A model generated the notes under the pieces. That model was not told the origin of the DNA. It was given only the letters and a program-made list of their open reading frames with translations, and ran no database searches. Positions 17,900 to 26,240 of a DNA stretch of 64,000 bases are shown in pieces. How positions within the stretch are numbered: the first letter of the stretch is position 1; each line of letters begins with the position of its first letter. The translations under genes were made by a program, and so were the position numbers. The DNA comes from an uncultured Holophagaceae bacterium (lineage in GTDB: Bacteria; Acidobacteriota; Holophagae; Holophagales; Holophagaceae), in contig CAIOFF010000017.1 in assembly GCA_903857495.1 (NCBI GenBank), positions 1 through 64,000 of the forward strand. The letters are read 5' to 3'.

Positions 17900-18096
17900 G
17901 GGGTGAGTCTACCTTGGGTGGCGGGCTTCCTGCGCCCCTCGGCTGCCCCCGTCCTGGCAAGGATCTGCCCAGACCCTGAGGCGGAGGTCCCCGACCCACC
18001 GCAATCGGAGCCCCGACCTTGACAGATCATGTGTTTGAAACAATCGTGTTGGCAGAGATGTTTGCCAAGGGCGGATCAGAAAAAGGAGATGGAAGC

Positions 18097-18384
18097 ATGG
18101 CCACGGCTCCGCATTCCCCGCTCGCCCCGCGCAAGAAGACCCCCGCCAAGCCCGGGGCCAGGATTCAGCATCGCCTGTGGGACACCGAGCTGCACCGGAA
18201 CGGCCAGACCTGGGTGCTCTCCATCGAGGTGGACTCCCGCCCCTGTACGCTCATCGATCCCGAGGGCCATCCCACCGAGGTCTTCCCGGCTTCCGGCACC
18301 TACAAGCTGGTCTTCCCGGCGGGCTCGCGCTCACCCCTGGTGAGCCTCGCCATCGACCCGGATCCCGGCCCAGGCCGGAGCTAG
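18097..18384 (+). CDS. Small hypothetical protein, 95 aa
   Basis: A basic, Pro-rich N-terminus (residues 1-25) is followed by a beta-rich domain (about 30-90). The ATG at 18097 follows an AAGGAG site; the frame also has an earlier ATG at 18019, but that lacks a ribosome site. A TTGACA hexamer at 18018-18023 could be a -35 element. It faces the next gene end to end. No family recognised. Confidence 0.6.
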   Translation: MATAPHSPLAPRKKTPAKPGARIQHRLWDTELHRNGQTWVLSIEVDSRPCTLIDPEGHPTEVFPASGTYKLVFPAGSRSPLVSLAIDPDPGPGRS

Positions 18385-18411
18385 CCGACCTGGGCTTGGC
18401 CTCGTCAGCAG

Positions 18412-18975
18412 CTACATGCGCAGGCAGGTCTCCGCTGCCCGGTCCGGGTGCTCAAGCAGGGCTTCGACCCGCAGCAGATACCAGGCCACGGCGGCCAGGA
18501 GCGCCGGTCCCGCGGGCTGGATCCGATGGGGCAGTCCCACCTCCGCCTGGGCGAGGATGGGCGCATCCGGGATCATCTTGTGCGAGGTGTCCGGCCGGAG
18601 CGTGAGGCGGACGAGGGTCATGCCATCCGGGTCGAGGAAGGCCCCGCCACCTTCGGGACCCTCCAGGCGGACCCAGTCGAAGGTGTCCCCGCTCAGGAAG
18701 ACCAGCTTGCCATGCCCCAGGGGATGGGGATGGAAGGTGGCCAGATCCACGTGGGAGTCGACCTCCCGGAGGGTCACCGTGTCGGCGGGGAAGCCCCGGT
18801 GCTTCAGGGTCCAGAGCCCGTCAGCGGTCTCCACCCGGGCCAGGGTGTTGTCCCCGGGCTGGAAGGTCAAGGTGGCGACGATGCCCTCCTTCCCATGCAG
18901 GGCAAAGGAGGGCCGGATCCCGGGAGCCCTCTGCCACGTGAGGGGTGTGGTCTCAAGTCTGATGAGCGCTGGCAT
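18412..18975 (-). CDS. Hypothetical protein, 187 aa
   Basis: A mostly beta-stranded protein (residues 10-140) with an Ala/Leu-rich helical end around ALLAAVAWYLLRVEALL. Its first half has a pattern that could fit a LURP-like or tubby-like beta barrel (repeated strand pairs such as TADGLWTLKHRGF), but this is only a fold impression. The ATG at 18975 has a GGGGGA ribosome site. No function can be assigned. Confidence 0.65.
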   Translation of the reverse strand: MPALIRLETTPLTWQRAPGIRPSFALHGKEGIVATLTFQPGDNTLARVETADGLWTLKHRGFPADTVTLREVDSHVDLATFHPHPLGHGKLVFLSGDTFDWVRLEGPEGGGAFLDPDGMTLVRLTLRPDTSHKMIPDAPILAQAEVGLPHRIQPAGPALLAAVAWYLLRVEALLEHPDRAAETCLRM

Positions 18976-19075
18976 GGCGTTCCCCCTTTCCTTGGGGCGC
19001 ACTTGCGCATCCTTCAATGTAGGTCCGGAAGCCTTGGCTGGAAAGGGCATCGCCAGGAAAAGACCTGGATTCAGT

Positions 19076-19891
19076 TCAGTTGCCCAAATACGTGAACCAG
19101 AAGCGAATCCCGAGATACTGCCCCTCGTAGCCCTCGGGCAGACGCTGCAGGGGGGCGGCCCGGAGGACCGCCATGCGGGCGCTCTCATCCATGGCCGAGT
19201 TGCCGCTGGGAATTTCCACGCGCACGCGGTCGAGGCTCCCGTCCTTGGCGATGCGGAAGTAGATCTGCACCCGGCCCTGGGTGTTGGAGACCCGGTTCCA
19301 GTTGGCGGTGATGCGGGTCTGCACCTGCTGCAGGTACCAGACGAAGGGGAAGTCGCCGTCCACCCCCCCCACCAGGCCCACGCCGCCCTGCACGCCAGAG
19401 CTGGGGCTCAGGCCGGGCACGCTGCTGCCGGCCCCGAAGGCGGCGCCATTGCCCGTGCCCACGGCACCCGCCACCGGGTTCGCGGTGGCGGTCTTGCCCT
19501 TGGCGGCGGTGGTGCCGGTGCCCCGGCTGGTGGTGTCCTTGCTGTCGCCCTTGGCGGCGGCCTTGGTGGTCTTGCTGGCAAAGGGATCCGGGGTCGTTGC
19601 AGACGGGGCTGTAGCGCGCACGGGAGCCACCTCCTCCACGCGCCGGAGCCGCTCGCCAGACTTGCCCACCTCCATGGCTTCGGATCCGCCCGAGGCCCCG
19701 GCCATGGCAGCGGGGAGGTTCACCCAGGTGACCTTGAGCTCCTCGGGCTTGGGGCCTGGACCGCGCCCAGGCCAGAAGAAGACCGCCCCCAGGAGTACAT
19801 GCAGGCCGATGCTGATGGCCAGGCCCCGCGTCCAGTCCAGCTCGCCCAGGTGGGCGCGGCTGCGGAGGTAGGCCTGGAGGTCCTGGCTCAT
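19076..19891 (-). CDS. TonB-family energy transducer
   Basis: A 271-residue inner-membrane protein. One transmembrane helix (about residues 24-42) anchors it; residues 60-170 are a Gly/Thr/Ala/Lys-rich spacer crossing the periplasm; the last 85 residues form the TonB C-terminal fold ([25 protein letters not shown] and so on). It passes proton-motive force from ExbB/ExbD to outer-membrane receptors, or acts as the TolA counterpart. Its ATG overlaps the exbD stop (ATGA). Confidence 0.85.
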   Translation of the reverse strand: MSQDLQAYLRSRAHLGELDWTRGLAISIGLHVLLGAVFFWPGRGPGPKPEELKVTWVNLPAAMAGASGGSEAMEVGKSGERLRRVEEVAPVRATAPSATTPDPFASKTTKAAAKGDSKDTTSRGTGTTAAKGKTATANPVAGAVGTGNGAAFGAGSSVPGLSPSSGVQGGVGLVGGVDGDFPFVWYLQQVQTRITANWNRVSNTQGRVQIYFRIAKDGSLDRVRVEIPSGNSAMDESARMAVLRAAPLQRLPEGYEGQYLGIRFWFTYLGN

Positions 19892-20316
19892 TTCACCTCG
19901 AGGGGCGGCGCGGCGGGGGCGGCGGCGGTGACGAAGCCCACCTGGGTGAAGCCGGCCTCCCGGATGGCATCCACCACCTGGATGACGCGGCCGTAGGGCA
20001 CGTTGTGGTCCGCGCGCACCAGCACCGGACGCTTGCCGCCGCTCTGGGCCTTGGCCTTCAGCTGGTTGGCCAGCACCGGCAGAGCCAGGAAGGCCTTCTC
20101 GAACTCCAGGCGGCCATCGAAGGTGACGGAGACGGTCAGGGCCTCGCTCTCCAGGTTGCGGCCCGTGCGGCTCTCCGGCAGCTTCACATCCACTCCGGTG
20201 GTCATCATGGGCGCCGCGATCATGAAGATGATCAGCAGCACCAGCATCACGTCGATGAGCGGCGTCATGTTGATGTCGGCCATCGCGCCGCGCCTGGATC
20301 CTGGGGTGAAGGCCAT
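19888..20316 (-). CDS. exbD: ExbD/TolR-type biopolymer transport protein
   Basis: A 142-residue protein with one N-terminal membrane helix containing the conserved Asp (Asp22 in [18 protein letters not shown]) used in proton-driven coupling, and a periplasmic domain ending [15 protein letters not shown]. It should form a complex with an ExbB/TolQ protein, which is not in this window, and with the TonB-like protein encoded directly downstream. The ATG at 20316 has a GGGAGC site. Confidence 0.9.
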   Translation of the reverse strand: MAFTPGSRRGAMADINMTPLIDVMLVLLIIFMIAAPMMTTGVDVKLPESRTGRNLESEALTVSVTFDGRLEFEKAFLALPVLANQLKAKAQSGGKRPVLVRADHNVPYGRVIQVVDAIREAGFTQVGFVTAAAPAAPPLEVK

Positions 20317-20491
20317 GCTGCTCCCGGGGCTGAAGACCCCAGTCTAGCGCGGCAGATGGTTCCGACCCCATCTCCCCCTCCTATCCCGGCGGAAGTCCCG
20401 GTATCCTGGGCCAAGATCTTTCATCCAATGTGTTTCCATTCCTTCCAGACCTGGGGTAGCCGCAGCTCCCCAGCCCATGAGGACCGCTGCC

Positions 20492-21622
20492 ATGAAACTC
20501 CGCACCCTGGCCCTGCTTCCCCTTCTGGTCCTGGCAGGCTGCAAGCCGACCGCCAAGGAGCTCAAGATCGGCGTCTCGGCGCCGACCACCGGCAGCATCT
20601 CAGCCACAGGCCAGTCGGCGAAGAACGCCATCGCCCTGGTCCAGGACGAGATCAACGCCGGGGGTGGGGTCCAGGTCGGCGACAAGCAGGTGAAGGTGCG
20701 CTTCATCCTCGAGGACGACGAGGACAAGCCTGAGTCCACGGCCACGGTGTTCCAGAAGCTCATCAACCAGGACAAGGTGCTGGCCATCGTGGGCTCCTAC
20801 ACCAGCAAGTGCTCAAACGCCGGCGCACCCATCGCGGAGGCCTCGGGCATCCCCGTGGTCTCGCCCTGGTCCACCAATCCCAACGTCACCAAGGGCCGGA
20901 AGTTCATCTTCCGTGCCTGCTTCATCGACCCCTTCCAGGGCCGCGTGGTGGCCCAGTTCGCCACCAGCAAGCTCAAGGCGAAGACCGGCGCCGTGCTCTA
21001 CGACGTGGCCAGCGACTACAACAAGGGCATCGCCGAGGTCTTCCGCGACGAGTTCACCAAGATGGGCGGGAAGATCGTCGGCTTCGAGACCTACAACACC
21101 AAGGACACGGACTTCTCGGCCCAGCTCACGAAGATCAAGGGCTCGAACCCCGAGGTGCTGTTCCTCCCCAACTACTTCAACGAGGTGCCCCTCCAGATCC
21201 AGCAGGCCAGAAAGCTGGGCCTCACGGCGGTCATGCTGGGCGGGGACGGCTGGGACAACCCGGAGCTGGTGAAGCTGGGCGGCAAGGTCATGGACGGGAA
21301 CTACTTCTCCAACCACTACTCGCCCGACATCGACAACCCCGTCGCCAAGGGCTTCATCGCCAAGTACAAGGCCCGCTTCGGCCTCGTTCCGGACGCGGCG
21401 GCGGCCCTCACCTATGACTCTGCCAACCTGATCCTCAAGGCCGTGGCCACCGCCGGCAAGGCGGACTCCAAGGCCATCCGCGACGCGCTGGCCGCCACGG
21501 TCGGCTTCCAGGGCGTCACGGGCAACATCACCTACGGCGGCGGCGGCGATCCCGTGAAGGGCGCCGTGGTCATCAAGGTCGAGGATGGCAAGTTCGTCTT
21601 CGACAGCGCCGTGAACCCCTAG
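20492..21622 (+). CDS. livJ: Branched-chain amino acid ABC transporter, binding lipoprotein
   Basis: Periplasmic substrate-binding protein of the Leu/Ile/Val class, about 376 residues. A lipoprotein signal (LLVLAGC, lipobox Cys at residue 17) anchors it. The mature start KELKIGVSAPTTGSISATGQSAKNAI and the later SNAGAPIAEASGIPVVSPWSTNP hinge are typical Peripla_BP_6. The ATG at 20492 follows a GAGG site; an ATG at 20477 adds five residues. It heads a five-gene operon that encodes all transporter parts. The real ligand may be another amino acid or small amide. Confidence 0.9.
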   Translation: MKLRTLALLPLLVLAGCKPTAKELKIGVSAPTTGSISATGQSAKNAIALVQDEINAGGGVQVGDKQVKVRFILEDDEDKPESTATVFQKLINQDKVLAIVGSYTSKCSNAGAPIAEASGIPVVSPWSTNPNVTKGRKFIFRACFIDPFQGRVVAQFATSKLKAKTGAVLYDVASDYNKGIAEVFRDEFTKMGGKIVGFETYNTKDTDFSAQLTKIKGSNPEVLFLPNYFNEVPLQIQQARKLGLTAVMLGGDGWDNPELVKLGGKVMDGNYFSNHYSPDIDNPVAKGFIAKYKARFGLVPDAAAALTYDSANLILKAVATAGKADSKAIRDALAATVGFQGVTGNITYGGGGDPVKGAVVIKVEDGKFVFDSAVNP

Positions 21623-21640
21623 GTCCGGGTCGGCCCGCCC

Positions 21641-22531
21641 TTGGACACCATCATCCAGCAGCTCTTCAACGCCGCCCAGCTCGGGGCGGTGTATGCCCTG
21701 ATCGCCCTGGGCTACAGCATGGTGTACGGCATCATCCGGCTCATCAACTTCGCCCACGGTGACATCTTCATGCTCGGGGGCTTCATCGGCCTGCTGCTCA
21801 CCACGCGCTTCGGCTGGATGCCCTTCTACCTGCTGCTGCCCCTGGCCATGCTGCTGACTGCGCTGGTGGGAGTCACCATCGAGCGGGTGGCCTACCGCCG
21901 GCTGCGGAATGCCCAGCGCATGTCCGTGGTCATCACCACCCTGGGCGTGGGCATCTTCCTGGAGAACCTGGTGCGCCTCACGGTGGGCCCCGAGACGCGG
22001 CAGATCCCAGCAGGCCTGCCCTCGGCGCCGGTGGTCTGGCTCCAGCAGCACCTGGGCGCCTTCGTCACCTGGGACAAGCTGCTGATCATCCTGATCTCCC
22101 TGGCCCTCATGGCGATCCTCTGGCTGGTGGTGAACCGGACGCTCATCGGGACGGCCATGCGGGCCGTGGCCGACAACAAGGACGCGGTGCCCCTCATGGG
22201 CGTGAACCTCAACCTGGTCATCGCCGTCACCTTCGCCATCGGCTCGGCCCTCGCGGCGGCGGGCGGCATCTTCTATGGCCAGGCCTACTCCATCGACCCC
22301 TACATGGGCATCGACCTGGGCTGGAAGGCCTTCATCGCCGCGGTGATCGGCGGCATCGGCTCCATCGAGGGCGCGGTGCTGGGTTCCTTCCTGCTGGCGG
22401 GCGTGGAGGTCATCACCGTGGCCTACCTCTCCTCGAACCTGAAGAACGGCATCGCCTTCGGCCTGCTGATCCTGCTCCTCCTCGTTTGGCCCTGGGGCAT
22501 CATGGGCAAGCCCACCCTGAAGAAGGTGTAG
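21641..22531 (+). CDS. livH: Branched-chain amino acid ABC transporter permease, LivH type
   Basis: A 296-residue inner-membrane permease with about eight hydrophobic segments. The GAVYALIALGYSMVYGIIRLINFAHGD opening is the LivH signature, and GWKAFIAAVIGGIGSIEGAVLG is the coupling region that touches the ATPases. The TTG start at 21641 lies 18 bases after livJ and has a weak ribosome site. It pairs with LivM. Confidence 0.93.
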   Translation: MDTIIQQLFNAAQLGAVYALIALGYSMVYGIIRLINFAHGDIFMLGGFIGLLLTTRFGWMPFYLLLPLAMLLTALVGVTIERVAYRRLRNAQRMSVVITTLGVGIFLENLVRLTVGPETRQIPAGLPSAPVVWLQQHLGAFVTWDKLLIILISLALMAILWLVVNRTLIGTAMRAVADNKDAVPLMGVNLNLVIAVTFAIGSALAAAGGIFYGQAYSIDPYMGIDLGWKAFIAAVIGGIGSIEGAVLGSFLLAGVEVITVAYLSSNLKNGIAFGLLILLLLVWPWGIMGKPTLKKV

Positions 22532-22538
22532 ACCGCTG

Positions 22539-23588
22539 ATGTCGACGAAACCCCCGCCGGAGCACGCTGCGCCACCCCCGGAGCTCACCCCGTCCCGGGT
22601 CCGCTTCTGGATGGTCTGCGCCCTGATCCTGGCGCTCGCCCTGCCCCTGCAGCTCTCCGTGGACGCCGGCCTCTTCCCGGACGTGCTCAACCCCTACTAC
22701 CTGCACCTGCTGACCATCATCGGCATGAACATCATCCTGGTGGCCAGCCTCAACCTTCTGAACGGCTACCTGGGCGAGTTCGCCCTGGGGCACGCAGGCT
22801 TCATGGCTGTGGGAGCCTACACGGCGGCGCTGCTGGCGACGAAGGCACTGCCTTCCGCCGCGGCCCTGCCGCCGGTCCTCGGCACCTGCATCATCCTCGT
22901 CGTCACCCTGGGCGGGGCCATGCTCATGGCCGCCGGGATCGGCTACCTCATCGGGCTGGTGACCTTCAAGACCGTGGGTGACTACCTGGCGATCATCACC
23001 CTCGGCTTCAACATGATCATCGTCAACGCCATCCAGAACCTGGACTTCGTCGGCGGCCCCCGGGGCTTCACGGGCATTCCGAAGAACACCAACTTCCTGG
23101 CCGTGGCGGTCTGCGCGCTGCTGACCCTGGGCCTCCTTCGCAACCTGATCCAGTCCAGCTTCGGCCGCGTGTGGGTGTCCATCCGGGAGAACGCCATCGC
23201 CGCGGAGCTGATGGGGGTCTCCATCGCCAAGGCCAAGAACTGGGCCTTCACCATCGCCGCGGCCTTCGCCGGGCTGGCGGGCGGCCTCTGGGCCCAGAAC
23301 CAGCAGTTCATCACGCCCCGCAGCTTCGATTACATCAAGACCACCGAGATCCTGGTGATGCTCTACCTGGGCGGCATGGCCAGCCTCAGCGGCTCGATCC
23401 TGGGCGTGGTGGCCTACACGCTGCTGATGGAGCTGCTGCGGAACCTGCTGAGCGCCTTCGCGCCGCAGCTGGCCGAGTGGCGCATGCTCATCAGCCCCCT
23501 GATCCTGATCATCATCATGCTGACGCGCCAGACGGGCCTCCTGGGCAACCGGGAGTGGCGCTGGCTGCGGCCCCGGCAGGGGGCGTGA
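22539..23588 (+). CDS. livM: Branched-chain amino acid ABC transporter permease, LivM type
   Basis: A 349-residue membrane permease. A charged Pro-rich N-terminal tail of about 25 residues precedes the membrane segments. The LNLLNGYLGEFALGHAGFMAVGAYTAA motif and the later ENAIAAELMGVSIAKAKNWAFTIAAAFAGLAGG coupling helix are characteristic of LivM. Its stop overlaps the livG start by one base. Confidence 0.93.
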   Translation: MSTKPPPEHAAPPPELTPSRVRFWMVCALILALALPLQLSVDAGLFPDVLNPYYLHLLTIIGMNIILVASLNLLNGYLGEFALGHAGFMAVGAYTAALLATKALPSAAALPPVLGTCIILVVTLGGAMLMAAGIGYLIGLVTFKTVGDYLAIITLGFNMIIVNAIQNLDFVGGPRGFTGIPKNTNFLAVAVCALLTLGLLRNLIQSSFGRVWVSIRENAIAAELMGVSIAKAKNWAFTIAAAFAGLAGGLWAQNQQFITPRSFDYIKTTEILVMLYLGGMASLSGSILGVVAYTLLMELLRNLLSAFAPQLAEWRMLISPLILIIIMLTRQTGLLGNREWRWLRPRQGA

Positions 23589-24358
23589 TGGGCCTGCGCA
23601 TCACCGACCTCACCAAGTCCTTCGGCGGCCTCACCGCCGTGGACGGCTTCAACCTGGAGCTGGGCGACCGCGACCTGCAGGGCATCATCGGCCCCAACGG
23701 CGCGGGCAAGACGACTGTCTTCAACCTGATCACCGGGGTCTACGCGCCGGATCGCGGCCAGATCCAGCTGGGGGAGCACACGGTCAGCGGGCTGCCCTCG
23801 GACGCCATCGCCCGGGCCGGCATCGCCCGCACTTTCCAGAACATCCGGCTCTTCGCGCAGATGACCGTGCTGGACAACATCACCATGGCCCTCCACGCCC
23901 GGGCGGGCTATGGGCTGTGGGAGGCCGCCTTCCGCACCGGGAACTTCCACCGCCAGGAGGCGCGGCTGCTGGCCGAGAGCCGGGAGCACCTGGCCCGCTT
24001 CGGCCTGCTGGAGCGCCAGCGCGAACAGGCCGGCAGCCTGCCCTACGGCGAGCAGCGCCGCCTGGAGATCGCCCGCGCCCTGGCCACGGGGCCCAAAGTG
24101 CTGCTGCTGGACGAGCCCGCCGCGGGCATGAACCCCCGCGAGGTGGAGGAGCTGATCCAGCTCATCCAGCAGGTCCACCGGGACTTCTCCCTGGCCATCC
24201 TGCTCATCGAGCACCAGCTACCGGTGGTGATGGAGCTCTGCCGCGAGGTGCAGGTGCTGGACTTCGGCCAGACCATCGCCAGCGGCGCCCCCCAGGAGGT
24301 GGTCCGCAATCCCCTGGTGATCGAGGCCTACCTGGGCGAAGAGGAGGCGCCGGCATGA
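23588..24358 (+). CDS. livG: Branched-chain amino acid ABC transporter ATPase, LivG type
   Basis: A 256-residue cytoplasmic ATPase. The Walker A is GPNGAGKTT (residues 35-43), the signature helix reads LPYGEQRRLEIARAL as usual for LivG, and the Walker B is VLLLDEPAAGMN. The ATG at 23588 overlaps the livM stop, and its own stop overlaps the livF start, showing tight coupling. Confidence 0.95.
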   Translation: MGLRITDLTKSFGGLTAVDGFNLELGDRDLQGIIGPNGAGKTTVFNLITGVYAPDRGQIQLGEHTVSGLPSDAIARAGIARTFQNIRLFAQMTVLDNITMALHARAGYGLWEAAFRTGNFHRQEARLLAESREHLARFGLLERQREQAGSLPYGEQRRLEIARALATGPKVLLLDEPAAGMNPREVEELIQLIQQVHRDFSLAILLIEHQLPVVMELCREVQVLDFGQTIASGAPQEVVRNPLVIEAYLGEEEAPA

Positions 24359-25074
24359 CCCTCCTGCGCGTGGAAAACCTCGCCGTCTCCTACGGCGCCA
24401 TCAAGGCCCTGCATGGCATCAACCTCACCATCGAGGAAGGCGAGATCGTCTCCCTGCTGGGCGCCAACGGCGCCGGCAAGTCCACGACCCTGCGCGCCAT
24501 CTCCCGGATGCTGCCCCTCCAGGGCGGCGACATCTTCTACCGGGACCAGAGTGTCAAAAACATCCCGGCTCATCAGCTGGTGGCCATGGGCATCGGCCAC
24601 GTGCCCGAGGGGCGCGGCATCTTCCCCAACCTCACGGTGCAGGAGAACCTGGCCCTGGCGGCCTGGACCCAGAAGAACAAACAGCGTCTCGCCGCCTCCT
24701 ACGAGAAGGTCTTCGCCCTCTTCCCGCGCCTGGAGGAGCGCCGTCCCCAGCTGGGCGGCACCCTGTCGGGTGGCGAGCAGCAGATGCTGGCCGTGGGCCG
24801 GGCCCTCATGACCGACTGCCGGCTCATGCTGCTGGACGAGCCCTCCATGGGGCTGAGCCCCCTGCTGGTGAAGGAGGTCTTCCGCGCCCTCCAGGCCATC
24901 AATGCCCAGGGCATGACCATCCTGCTGGTGGAGCAGAATGCCCACATGGCCCTCAAGATCGCCCACCGTGGCTACGTCCTGGAGAACGGCCGCATGGTGC
25001 TCGAAGGCCCCGCCACCGAGCTGGCCAAGGATCCCCGCGTGAAAGAGGCCTACCTGGGCGGCGCTACGACCTAA
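24355..25074 (+). CDS. livF: Branched-chain amino acid ABC transporter ATPase, LivF type
   Basis: A 239-residue ATPase that pairs with LivG. The Walker A LLGANGAGKST (residues 34-44), the GHVPEGRGIFPNLTVQENL stretch typical of LivF, the LSGGEQQMLAVGRAL signature and the Walker B LMLLDEPSMGLS are all intact. It is the last gene of the operon; an intergenic repeat region follows. Confidence 0.95.
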   Translation: MTLLRVENLAVSYGAIKALHGINLTIEEGEIVSLLGANGAGKSTTLRAISRMLPLQGGDIFYRDQSVKNIPAHQLVAMGIGHVPEGRGIFPNLTVQENLALAAWTQKNKQRLAASYEKVFALFPRLEERRPQLGGTLSGGEQQMLAVGRALMTDCRLMLLDEPSMGLSPLLVKEVFRALQAINAQGMTILLVEQNAHMALKIAHRGYVLENGRMVLEGPATELAKDPRVKEAYLGGATT

Positions 25075-25128
25075 GGTGCTTTCCCAGAGGAACCGGAAAG
25101 AAGTGCCACCGAAAAATAAAAAAATTTG

Positions 25129-25214
25129 CCACCGATGAACACCGATTAAAAGCTGATCAAACAAGGACACCAAGGTTCTGTTTTTATCATGTCTTTATCG
25201 GTGTTCATCGGTGG
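25129..25214. repeat. CACCGATGAA-type palindrome, copy 2 (complete)
   Basis: The 18-base arms at 25129-25146 and 25197-25214 are perfect inverted copies. Each arm is two 10-nt near-tandem words (CACCGATGAA, CACCGATTAA). The loop of about 50 bases is AT-rich. It lies after the livF stop. A 29-base stretch (25129-25157) recurs at 161-189 in the other orientation with one difference. Confidence 0.88.
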
Positions 25215-25232
25215 TTATAACGCAGTTTTTCT

Positions 25233-25303
25233 TTATCCCCTTCATCCCCTGTATCCCTGTGAAAACTGCTTTGGAACAGGGATGAAGGGGATGAAGGGGA
25301 TAA
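25233..25303. repeat. Intergenic palindrome, GGGATGAAG type (9-nt words)
   Basis: The 28-base arms at 25233-25260 and 25276-25303 pair with only two mismatches around a 15-base loop. Each arm is three near-tandem 9-nt words (GGGATGAAG, GGGATGAAG, GGGATAACA). It lies next to the CACCGATGAA palindrome in the same gap, between the converging ends of livF and the hydrolase gene, so it may also act as a terminator. Confidence 0.88.
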
Positions 25304-25357
25304 CAGCAAAAGCCACTGCTTCCGGGATCTTGTCGGTGTGGGTGGACCTGCCAGGTC

Positions 25358-26212
25358 TCAGACCGCCACGGGGGTGAGGACGTATTTGCCCTTGGCATCG
25401 CGGCTGAGGGTGCCGGCCAGGGTATCGGGATCGTGGTAGAAGGCGCAGAGGTTGTCGGTGCCCGTGATCTCGTTGAGCAGCTTCAGGCGCTCGTCCACGC
25501 AGGTGACCACGTCCAGGTCGTAGCCCATGCACCAGGCGGGCTGGATGTGGCGGGAGGTGGGGATCAGGTCGGACACGAAGAACAGCTTGCGGCCGCCGCC
25601 TTCCACCACCACGATCTGCAGGCCCTTGATGTGGCCCGGGGCGGGCCTCACGGAGATGCCGGGCAGCACCTCGGCGGCGCCGTTGACGGTGTCCAGCACG
25701 CCTGCGGCTTCCAGGGGCTCCCAGTTGGGGGGCAGATAGCTGGCCTTCACCCGCAGGTGGGGCTTCCTGGCGTCGGCCAGGTCCTGGGCCTGCACCAGGT
25801 AGCGGGCATGGGGGAAGCTGGGCACGGCCTGGCCATCGGGGCCGAGGCGGGTGCTGCCGCCCGCGTGGTCGAAATGCAGGTGCGTGAGGATGCAGAGGGT
25901 GATGTCCTCGGGCTTCACGCCGACCTTGGCGAGGTTGGCGTCGAGGATGCCCCGGCCGGCCAGCTTGAACCGGGCCATGAAGTCGTCGGTCTCCTTGTCG
26001 CCGTTGCCGTTCTCCACCAGGATCACGTGCTTCTTGCCGTCCACCTCGCCGCGGATGAGCAGGCACTGGGTGTCCATGAGGATCTGGTTGTCCGCGTCGG
26101 CTGGATGCACGCGGTTCCACACGGCCTTGGGCACGGTGCCGTACATGGCGCCGCCATCGAGGCGGAAGCTGCCGGCGCTGACGAACTGGACATCCCAGGG
26201 ACCGAACTGCAT
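25358..26212 (-). CDS. Metallo-beta-lactamase-fold hydrolase
   Basis: A 284-residue enzyme of the MBL superfamily. The zinc motif THLHFDHAGG (HxHxDH at residues 111-116), a later metal His in GHIKGLQ and the Asp in FVSDLIPTSRH are present, as in lactonases and related hydrolases. The substrate is unknown. The ATG at 26212 has an AGGAG site. It follows the E1 dehydrogenase gene by 28 bases on the same strand, so the two are probably one operon; a role in acyl or lactone metabolism linked to E1 is possible but unproven. Confidence 0.85.
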   Translation of the reverse strand: MQFGPWDVQFVSAGSFRLDGGAMYGTVPKAVWNRVHPADADNQILMDTQCLLIRGEVDGKKHVILVENGNGDKETDDFMARFKLAGRGILDANLAKVGVKPEDITLCILTHLHFDHAGGSTRLGPDGQAVPSFPHARYLVQAQDLADARKPHLRVKASYLPPNWEPLEAAGVLDTVNGAAEVLPGISVRPAPGHIKGLQIVVVEGGGRKLFFVSDLIPTSRHIQPAWCMGYDLDVVTCVDERLKLLNEITGTDNLCAFYHDPDTLAGTLSRDAKGKYVLTPVAV

Positions 26213-26240
26213 GGGGCACTCCTTCAAGATGGGCTTCCGG

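Noticed and set aside
25075-25357. Insertion sequence or miniature transposable element
   Set aside because: Two palindromes are present, but there are no target-site duplications, no transposase remnant and no shared terminal sequence between them.
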